A stretch of 11,142 bases of DNA, taken from positions 1 to 11,142 of the forward strand of contig JBCCGI010000157.1 in NCBI GenBank assembly GCA_039029355.1, read 5' to 3'. The notes beneath the pieces were generated by a model. That model saw only the letters and a list, made by a program, of their open reading frames with translations. It ran no database searches and was not told the DNA's origin. Below, piece by piece: positions 1 to 4,274 of the stretch (the stretch's first letter is position 1; the number at the start of each line of letters is the position of its first letter). Source of the stretch: JBCCGI01 sp039029355. Lineage in GTDB: Bacteria > Planctomycetota > UBA1135 > GCA-002686595. The position numbers and the translations under genes were made by a program.

Positions 1-156
1 CGACGGTGTCTGGCGCGGCGCCGGGTCGATGACCTTGACGAGGGACCTTTTGCCCTCTTCCGCATCCATGATCTGCCCCAGCATCGCGCCCGGAATGTCG
101 AGGTACACACCCCCCGGTCGCCCGCTCACGGCCGAGCGGATGGCGCGCGCAACGGC
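1..156 (-). CDS. oxc: Oxalyl-CoA decarboxylase, internal fragment (partial)
   Basis: The minus strand encodes a fragment with the signature RAIRSAVSGRPGGVYLDIPG followed by a segment ending LVKVIDPAPRQTPS. This matches, in order, the end of the N-terminal thiamine-diphosphate (PYR) domain and the linker to the central domain of oxalyl-CoA decarboxylase. That enzyme is ThDP-dependent and converts oxalyl-CoA to formyl-CoA and CO2 in oxalate catabolism. About 50 residues are recognisable; the C-terminal part lies off the left edge. Upstream of VARAIR (about position 150-160 going right) the similarity ends and no start codon or earlier PYR domain exists, although the frame stays open to 294. The gene is therefore broken here, most likely by an assembly chimera. 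Other ThDP enzymes share GRPGPV-type motifs, but the SGRPGGVYLD plus DPAP spacing favours oxalyl-CoA decarboxylase. Family recognition is from memory, not a search. Confidence 0.65.
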
Positions 157-219
157 GGCGCCCCGGGCGCCAACGGAGCCGGCGGCCCCGGCTGCTCGGA
201 CGTCGACAAGAAGGACTGA
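151..219 (+). CDS. C-terminal tail of an unidentified Gly-rich protein (partial)
   Basis: The plus-strand frame read through positions 139-219 ends with a glycine/alanine/proline-rich tail (NGGAPGANGAGGPG) followed by CSDVDKKD and a TGA stop. This low-complexity collagen-like tail with an acidic/basic end looks like the genuine C-terminus of a protein. An intrinsic terminator 27 nt downstream supports a real transcription unit ending here. Left of about position 150 the same frame is only the antisense of the oxalyl-CoA decarboxylase fragment, so the body of this gene is missing from the window. Function cannot be assigned. Confidence 0.4.
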   Translation, partial: NGGAPGANGAGGPGCSDVDKKD

Positions 220-245
220 GTCTGGACAGCCCCGAAGGGGCGAGC

Positions 246-287
246 GGCGAGGGGTTCCTGAGGGGGGGCTCCTCGCCCTTTCGTTTT
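246..287 (+). terminator. Intrinsic terminator after the Gly-rich gene
   Basis: GGCGAGG at 246-252 pairs with CCTCGCC at 271-277 (extendable inward by about two pairs). The loop of about 14-16 nt is G-rich, and the stem is followed by CTTTCGTTTT at 278-287. Orientation is plus strand, 27 nt after the TGA at 217-219. The converging minus-strand esterase stops at 292-294, so the element sits between two convergent genes. Confidence 0.65.
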
Positions 288-291
288 CCGG

Positions 292-1617
292 CTAGAGCGG
301 CGCCAGAGGCAGGTCGGCGATCAGGTTGATCCCGATCGCGCTGCTCGCGCCGACGATCGACGTCGGGTCACCGGCGTCGCCGAAGAGCGCAAAGGCGTGA
401 TGAGCGCGCAGCCCGACCAGCGTCGGCGCGGCCGGCGCGACCACCTGCGCCGACGCTTGGCCCGCCGCATCGACGACGCCTCCGGCACCGACGAGGAACG
501 TCCACGCGAAGTACGCGTCCGGCGCGAGCGGCACGTCGACTCCCAGGAAGCGAAAGCCCTCGGTGCCCGCCAGGCTTCCGAGCACGAGGTAGTGCTGCCC
601 AGCGGCGCCGGGATCCTCGAAGGCGAGGGCCTGCGTTCCTCCTTCGCTCGCCTTCAGCCAGCTCTGCGAAGCCGTCAGCGTCGGGACCGGAAGCGGCGCG
701 CTTTGGAGCGCCGCGAAGAGCTCGTCTCCGTGTCGCAGCTGCCCCGCGGCGTCGAAGTGCACTTGGTCGGAGGTCGTGGTGTAGTCGCTCGTTTCGACCA
801 GCCCGGTGTGCGCGTCGCCGCGCGCGACTTCGAGCTGCGCCGCGCGGATCGTGTCGCCGGTGGGGAGCAGCAGGCCGAGCACGTACGCCAGCTTGTCGGG
901 CGTCCACGAGACGACCAGCGGCACGTCGTCGTTCGCCGCGACGCCGAGCGCAACGAGGTCCGCCCGCAGCGCGCCGCGCAGCCCGGCGAGGCGCGCGGCG
1001 TACGCGTCCGCGTGGCACGTGCAGAACGCGTCGTTCACGCCCTGCGTCCAGAAGATGCCGCGCACGTCGAGCGTGCGCCCCGGCTGCAGTGCCGCGCTCG
1101 CGTTCTGCACCTCTGCGATCAGCCGCGCGTAGAGCGCGCCGCCCTGCGGATCCCACGAGAAGTCGGGCGGCAGGTTGAGGCATGGCGCGCCGCACGGATC
1201 GTCGGCACCCGGCGGCGCGAGCCACGTGCCGGCGCGCGCCACCTTGATCAGGTAGACCGGCTCGCCCTCGTTCGCGGCCAGCGCCTTGCCCAACGCCACC
1301 TCGGGCCCGAAGAAGCCCGAGCCCGCGCAGCCGGCCTCCCACTGGGGATTCGTGTTAACGCCGGGTGCGAGCGGCTCCCAGGCCTGCGCCGATGAGCAGA
1401 AGTTCCACACCAGGACCGATGGATCCGGCGCGAGGTCCTCGGGCGCGAGCTGCGACGCCTTGGCGTAGCCCTCCATGTTCGACTGACCGGCCAGCACGTA
1501 GGCCGGCACGGGGGTCGAGCCGACTCCGTCCTGGGGCGCGGATAGAGCGAGCGCGAGGAGCCACATCGCTCGCCATGGTAGCCGGCTCCGGCGGTCGGCT
1601 GTGGGGCACCGAAACAC
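292..1617 (-). CDS. Secreted SASA-domain carbohydrate esterase (sialate O-acetylesterase-like)
   Basis: This 441-aa protein is predicted to be secreted. Residues about 38-310 form an SGNH/SASA (DUF303) esterase domain. The nucleophile block is VLAGQSNMEG (Ser46), the block III equivalent is WTQGVNDA (usually WxQGESD in the family), and the C-terminal catalytic block is SDQVHFDAAG (Asp284, His287). Family members remove O-acetyl groups from sialic acids or plant polysaccharides such as xylan, so de-acetylation of an external glycan is the likely role. Residues about 320-441 form a beta-rich tail (VLGSLAGT, LPLAPDAYF-like, VVDAAGQASAQ pattern) that I associate with planctomycete secreted proteins. 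The start is uncertain: GTG at 1615-1617 gives a charged n-region before the hydrophobic WLLALALSA, while ATG at 1564-1566 starts directly at MWLLALALSA. Neither has a good ribosome binding site. A strong terminator lies about 10 nt upstream of the GTG, suggesting attenuation. Stop is TAG. Confidence 0.8.
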   Translation of the reverse strand: MFRCPTADRRSRLPWRAMWLLALALSAPQDGVGSTPVPAYVLAGQSNMEGYAKASQLAPEDLAPDPSVLVWNFCSSAQAWEPLAPGVNTNPQWEAGCAGSGFFGPEVALGKALAANEGEPVYLIKVARAGTWLAPPGADDPCGAPCLNLPPDFSWDPQGGALYARLIAEVQNASAALQPGRTLDVRGIFWTQGVNDAFCTCHADAYAARLAGLRGALRADLVALGVAANDDVPLVVSWTPDKLAYVLGLLLPTGDTIRAAQLEVARGDAHTGLVETSDYTTTSDQVHFDAAGQLRHGDELFAALQSAPLPVPTLTASQSWLKASEGGTQALAFEDPGAAGQHYLVLGSLAGTEGFRFLGVDVPLAPDAYFAWTFLVGAGGVVDAAGQASAQVVAPAAPTLVGLRAHHAFALFGDAGDPTSIVGASSAIGINLIADLPLAPL

Positions 1618-1626
1618 CCAGCGGGC

Positions 1627-1667
1627 AAAAAAAGGGGGGCCGGTGATCCTTGCCCATCACCGGCCCC
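1627..1667 (-). terminator. Strong intrinsic terminator directly upstream of the SASA esterase start
   Basis: The arms at 1636-1647 and 1656-1667 form a perfect 12-bp stem (GGGGCCGGTGAT against ATCACCGGCCCC) with an 8-nt loop. On the minus strand it is followed by CC and then seven T (complement of the A run at 1627-1633), the canonical intrinsic terminator architecture. The plus strand has no T tract after the stem, so it acts on minus-strand transcripts only. No minus-strand protein gene is recognisable upstream of it, and the esterase GTG follows after about 10 nt. It must therefore end either a small RNA or an esterase leader. Confidence 0.85.
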
Positions 1668-1833
1668 AAGGGAGAGAGTTGCCGTCCGGTTTGAATGGCG
1701 GAGCACTGCTCGCAAAGCGCTTCACGCCGCCGTTCGACAACCAATACAACCTACCGCACCTGATCGCCGGAGGCGACCCACAAGATCTCAGGGCGCGGGG
1801 AATCGTGAGCTTGTGTGTCCCGCATTTGCTAGC

Positions 1834-1881
1834 GGCGTATCCCCCGGGATACGCGCTTGCGACCGGTGAGATACGCCTTTT
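1834..1881 (+). promoter_or_regulatory. Mutually exclusive hairpins (switch-like element)
   Basis: The segment GCGTATCCC (1835-1843) forms a perfect 9-bp hairpin with GGGATACGC (1846-1854), though its 2-nt loop means the innermost pairs must open. The same left arm, read as GGCGTATC (1834-1841), can instead pair 8 bp with GATACGCC (1870-1877), which is followed by TTTT (1878-1881). The duplicated right arm (GATACGC at 1848-1854 and 1870-1876) makes the two folds exclusive, and the distal one is terminator-like on the plus strand. It lies about 75 nt upstream of the lipoprotein start. Regulatory function is inferred only. Confidence 0.35.
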
Positions 1882-1955
1882 GGGCCTGCTGACTGGCTCT
1901 GGGCGGCACGGGGCTTGTTTTGGTTCTCGCAGCAACCTCAACAAAAGGAAAACCT

Positions 1956-2273
1956 GTGCGCCGACTCAGAGTCCTCCCGCTCGCACTCCTGGGCCTCGCG
2001 GCCTGCTCCGACACCGAAGCCTCCGAGCGACCCGCGTCCTTCGCTGTCGGCCCGCGGCGGCCTTCGCCATCCGCCGCGCCGACGCCCGCCGAAGAGACGG
2101 TACCCGCCGACCTGCCCGAAGAACGTGCGGAGGAGACGCCGGACCAACGAACGGACCGCGAGGCGGGCGGAGCGCTGCCCCGAGCGCCGAAGGAGCGACC
2201 GCGTGCGATGCTGCTGCGCGGCGGGCCGCGCTGGCGTCCGGGCGAGCGCGAGCGCTCGCGGGTCCAGCTGTGA
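1956..2273 (+). CDS. Small predicted lipoprotein of unknown function
   Basis: This 105-aa protein begins at a GTG preceded by AAAAGGAA (1943-1950) at good spacing, which decides the start. The N-terminus is a short Arg-containing n-region, a hydrophobic stretch (VLPLALLGL) and a lipobox LAAC with the lipidated Cys at residue 17. It should therefore be a type II signal-peptide lipoprotein anchored in a membrane. The rest is a low-complexity linker rich in Pro, Ala, Glu and Arg, ending in an Arg-rich segment (PRWRPGERERSRVQL). No enzymatic domain is visible. Its TGA overlaps the GTG of the ferritin-like gene (GTGA), so the two are probably translationally coupled. An alternative is that a frameshift has split a single lipoprotein-anchored ferritin-like protein, since the lipoprotein part has no folded domain of its own. 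Confidence 0.65.
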   Translation: MRRLRVLPLALLGLAACSDTEASERPASFAVGPRRPSPSAAPTPAEETVPADLPEERAEETPDQRTDREAGGALPRAPKERPRAMLLRGGPRWRPGERERSRVQL

Positions 2274-3019
2274 TCGAGCTCTCGACCGACGATCGCCTGC
2301 TGGCGCGCTATCTCGCGCGGCTGGACGGACCGGCGTGCGCACGCGAAGACGCGCCGCCGGTCGCGGCCTCGGAGCAGGATCGCGACGCCGCGCGCTACGC
2401 CTGGGCGTTGCGCGCGGTCGACGAGTATCGCTCCGTGGTGGTGTTCGGCGAGTTGCTCGCGCTGCTCGCGCGCGAGGAGGCGCCGCTCGCCTGCACCGTC
2501 GCCGTGCAGCAGCTGCTCGCCGATGAGCTGCGCCACACGCGCCTCTGCCTCGGCGCGCTGGCGCGTGTGGACCCCGCCTGTCGCCCGCGCCTTGACCTGG
2601 CCGGGCTGGGGCTTCCTCCGAGCGATGCCGCACCGCTCGCCTTCGCCTTCGAGGTGATCGTGCGCGAGATCGTCGTCGCCGAGGCTGAGTCGGTGGTCGT
2701 GCTGCGCGCGTACCGCGACGCGACGACCGATCCGTTCGTGCGCGGCGTGCTGCAGGAGCTACTGCGGGACGAGGTTCGGCACGCGGCGGCGGGCCGCTCG
2801 CTCGCAACCGCGCTCGCGCGCGTCGTGCCGGCGCAGCAGCTCGCGCACATGCGGGCGTCGCTCGCTCCCCGAGTGGCCGCCGACATCCGCGGACTGCGGT
2901 CCGACTACCGCGACTCCACGCGCGGCGGACCGGGCCGCGCACTCGGCGCCTCGCTCGTGCCGTCGGACCTGGGAGCGCTCCCCGACTACCGCGGGATCGA
3001 CTGGTGCTGGACCCCCTGA
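2270..3019 (+). CDS. Ferritin-like diiron-domain protein
   Basis: This 249-aa, mostly helical protein has two ExxH iron-ligand motifs in matching contexts: DELRH (Glu86, His89) and DEVRH (Glu168, His171). Each is preceded by a helix with a candidate bridging carboxylate (Glu61 in VVFGELL; Glu133 or Glu138 in the EVIVREIVVAEAES stretch). The E / ExxH / E / ExxH arrangement with about 80 residues between pairs is that of a four-helix ferritin-like carboxylate-bridged diiron centre. Such proteins store iron, detoxify peroxide or oxidise small substrates, and which applies here cannot be told. No signal peptide is visible with the chosen GTG start (GTGA overlap with the lipoprotein stop, no clear ribosome binding site). 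The domain proper starts at about residue 35. It could instead be fused to the upstream lipoprotein by a frameshift. Stop is TGA, followed by a hairpin. Confidence 0.65.
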   Translation: MIELSTDDRLLARYLARLDGPACAREDAPPVAASEQDRDAARYAWALRAVDEYRSVVVFGELLALLAREEAPLACTVAVQQLLADELRHTRLCLGALARVDPACRPRLDLAGLGLPPSDAAPLAFAFEVIVREIVVAEAESVVVLRAYRDATTDPFVRGVLQELLRDEVRHAAAGRSLATALARVVPAQQLAHMRASLAPRVAADIRGLRSDYRDSTRGGPGRALGASLVPSDLGALPDYRGIDWCWTP

Positions 3020-3023
3020 GCGC

Positions 3024-3040
3024 GGGCTCGCGCCGAGCCC
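3024..3040 (+). terminator. Possible weak terminator after the ferritin-like gene
   Basis: GGGCTCG (3024-3030) and CGAGCCC (3034-3040) form a perfect 7-bp stem with a CGC loop, 5 nt after the TGA. The following bases (GACCTTGATT) are only modestly T-rich, so termination may be weak. Confidence 0.4.
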
Positions 3041-3077
3041 GACCTTGATTCAGCACTTGCGCTCGAGTCTCGACTTC

Positions 3078-3105
3078 ACGGACGCCGATCCTCCATGGCG
3101 TCCGT
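3078..3105 (+). promoter_or_regulatory. Hairpin in the leader of the minor-pilin genes
   Basis: ACGGACGCC (3078-3086) and GGCGTCCGT (3097-3105) form a 9-bp perfect stem with a 10-nt loop, ending 18 nt before the ATG of the first pilin gene. It is followed by a pyrimidine-rich CCTTCTCC rather than a true T tract. It may be a second terminator for the upstream unit or a 5' leader structure of the pilin mRNA. No Shine-Dalgarno sequence is visible between it and the ATG. Confidence 0.4.
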
Positions 3106-3123
3106 CCTTCTCCGTACCCACAA

Positions 3124-3540
3124 ATGAGGCTTGTACCCAGCTCCGCCCGCGGGAGGACCTCCGGCTTTACGCTCGTCGAGGTCATCGCGGCGATCGCACT
3201 TCTCACCATCATCGTCGGCGGCATCGTCGCCGCCCAGACGACCGCGATGGACCTGACGCGCTCCGCGCAAGAGACCTCGGCCGCAACCGCGGACGCAGAG
3301 GCGGCGCTCGAGGAGATCCTCGTGCTCCCGATCGACGACATCCCCGGCGAGTACCCGTCCGGGACCGCGATCCCGCGGTGGAACAACGCGCACCTGACCG
3401 ACCAGGTCTTCACGCCCACCTATCCGGGGTTGAACGGCCTGCAGGTGCCCAACCCGCTCGAGATCCGCATCGCGGTGACGTGGCGCGACTTCCGTGGTCG
3501 CAACCGCACGCTCGAGCTCGAGACGGTGAAGTCCCGATGA
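3124..3540 (+). CDS. PilV/GspI-type minor prepilin
   Basis: This 138-aa class III prepilin-like protein has a 14-residue basic leader (MRLVPSSARGRTSG) followed by FTLVE. That gives the Gly|Phe cleavage site of the PilD/GspO prepilin peptidase and the Glu at mature position 5. The following IAAIALLTIIVGGIVAAQTT stretch is the hydrophobic N-terminal helix. After about 60 residues a small beta-rich region ends with an IAVTWRDFRG-type strand characteristic of PilV/GspI proteins. It would be processed in the inner membrane and inserted in a pilus or pseudopilus as a minor subunit. The ATG at 3124 is the only sensible start but lacks a visible Shine-Dalgarno. Its TGA overlaps the ATG of the PilW-like gene (ATGA), indicating an operon. 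Type IV pilus and type II secretion versions cannot be separated without the rest of the machinery. Confidence 0.82.
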   Translation: MRLVPSSARGRTSGFTLVEVIAAIALLTIIVGGIVAAQTTAMDLTRSAQETSAATADAEAALEEILVLPIDDIPGEYPSGTAIPRWNNAHLTDQVFTPTYPGLNGLQVPNPLEIRIAVTWRDFRGRNRTLELETVKSR

Positions 3541-4214
3541 TGCGCCGCCACGGCCGCTCCGGCTTCAGCCTGCTCGAGATGGTGATCTCCAGCGCCATCC
3601 TGACCATCCTCGGCCTGACCGTCACGCTCGCGATGCGCAACATGACCAACCTGGCGCACACGAGCAGCGCCCGGGCGCGCGTGCAGCGCAACGGTGGCGA
3701 GGCCCTGACGATGGTGCTCGCCGACCTGCGGCGCTCGGGGTTCGTCGAGGTCGACGGACGCGACTACCCGCACCTCTTCGAGGACGGCGACGCTGAGCTC
3801 CCGTTTGAGCTCCACGCGCACGATGTCGCCGAGAGCGTCGCGGAGGACAGCGACTACGACTTCGGCGTCAACCGCGAGATCGTCCTGGTCGCGCCGCTCG
3901 ACGGCAACGGGGACGGCCAGCCGGATGTCGACGGCGCCGGCCAGCTGGTCTGGGATACCCAGGAGATCAGCTACGTGCTGCGCACCAACGGCGACGGCCG
4001 CAACGTGGTCGAGCGCCGCCTCGACGGCGTGAATCCCGAGATCGTCGCCTGGGACGTCGAGCGGCTGGTCTTCGACAACGCCGAGTCCTCGGGCTGGGTG
4101 GTTCCGCTGAGCGCGATCCGCGTGCAGATCTTCTTCCGCACGCAAGACGATCGAGGGCAAGAGATCAAGTACTTCGTCGAGGGGACGGCGAGGCTGCGCA
4201 ACGGCCAGGAGTAG
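3537..4214 (+). CDS. PilW/GspJ-type minor prepilin with calcium-loop motif
   Basis: This 225-aa prepilin-like protein starts MMRRHGRSG|FSLLE. It has a 9-residue basic leader, the Gly|Phe prepilin peptidase site, Glu5, and a hydrophobic helix (VISSAILTILGLTVTLAM). Size, position after a PilV-type gene, and the C-terminal strands (AIRVQIFFRTQDDRG, IKYFVEGTARLRN) match PilW/GspJ minor pilins, which help initiate pilus or pseudopilus assembly. Residues 122-132 read DGNGDGQPDVD, a DxNxDGxxDxD loop resembling EF-hand or thrombospondin type 3 calcium sites. The ATG at 3537-3539 overlaps the previous stop. The ATG at 3540 is an equally possible start one codon later. Stop is TAG; the next Shine-Dalgarno (AGGAG) overlaps the end of this gene. 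Confidence 0.82.
   Translation: MMRRHGRSGFSLLEMVISSAILTILGLTVTLAMRNMTNLAHTSSARARVQRNGGEALTMVLADLRRSGFVEVDGRDYPHLFEDGDAELPFELHAHDVAESVAEDSDYDFGVNREIVLVAPLDGNGDGQPDVDGAGQLVWDTQEISYVLRTNGDGRNVVERRLDGVNPEIVAWDVERLVFDNAESSGWVVPLSAIRVQIFFRTQDDRGQEIKYFVEGTARLRNGQE
4207..4211 (+). promoter_or_regulatory. Ribosome binding site for the PilX-like gene's original start
   Basis: AGGAG at 4207-4211 lies 9 nt before the ATG at 4221. This strong, well-spaced site shows that translation was designed to begin at 4221, although a TAG ends that frame 14 codons later. The downstream ATG at 4275 has only GAGGGGGG at 4254-4261, spaced 13 nt. Confidence 0.6.
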
Positions 4215-4220
4215 GCACGG

Positions 4221-4265
4221 ATGAAGCTACTGCAGAAGCGTCGCGCGACCGGCGAGGGGGGCTAG
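4221..4265 (+). pseudogene. Severed N-terminus of the PilX-like protein, ending in an in-frame amber codon
   Basis: Translation from ATG 4221 gives MKLLQKRRATGEGG and then TAG at 4263-4265. The same frame continues with ALFMVGLAMLAG and the rest of the PilX-like protein. A charged N-terminus, GG-x-AL and a hydrophobic helix is exactly the PilX N-terminal (PF14341-like) layout, so the TAG replaces one residue. Ser (TCG), Tyr or Trp codons are each one base away. TAG serves as a normal stop in at least five other genes here, which argues against recoding. Explanations are a true nonsense mutation, a base-calling error, or a short upstream frame with restart at 4275. Confidence 0.7.
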
Positions 4266-4274
4266 GCGCTGTTC

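Larger units (their letters stand above)
1618..1955. other. 338-bp gene-free, structure-rich intergenic region
   Basis: This region lies between the divergent SASA esterase (minus) and lipoprotein (plus) genes. No reading frame in it looks coding: the open frames lack a recognisable domain, and their codon pattern is unlike the neighbours. It is less GC-rich than the genes, especially at 1735-1760 and 1910-1950. It contains a perfect 12-bp minus-strand terminator (1627-1667), a short GAGC-AGT-GCTC hairpin (minus strand, near 1710), and overlapping hairpins at 1834-1881. No tRNA fold or riboswitch class I know could be matched by eye, and I could not place -35/-10 boxes with confidence. It should hold both promoters and possibly an RNA element read on the minus strand. 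Confidence 0.6.

Noticed and set aside
368..1395. Long open frames in other registers over the SASA esterase
   Set aside because: They are Arg/Ala-rich shadows of the esterase, which has the GQSNMEG motif and catalytic Asp/His in its own frame.
1680..1800. tRNA-like or known structured RNA in the gap
   Set aside because: A GGTTGTCGAAC segment on the minus strand looked faintly like a T-loop, but no cloverleaf, acceptor stem or anticodon arm can be built around it.
1657..1944. 95-codon minus-strand open frame in the intergenic region
   Set aside because: Its stop falls inside the terminator stem, its codons lack the third-position GC bias of real genes here, and no domain or ribosome binding site is visible. 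A non-coding leader is more likely.
1601..2269. N-terminal extension of the ferritin-like frame back to 1601
   Set aside because: It would run through the terminator hairpin and overlap the lipoprotein in another register. The translated extension is low-complexity with no domain, and the GTG at 2270 fits translational coupling.
3045..3536. N-terminal extension of the PilW-like frame
   Set aside because: It overlaps the PilV-like gene out of frame and is Arg/Asp/His-rich. The prepilin leader MMRRHGRSG at 3537 is clearly the real start.
4263..4265. TAG read as a recoded amino acid (pyrrolysine or stop-codon reassignment)
   Set aside because: TAG ends at least five other genes in the window (stops at 292-294, 4212-4214, 6006-6008, 7571-7573, 7615-7617), and nothing around it resembles a recoding signal.
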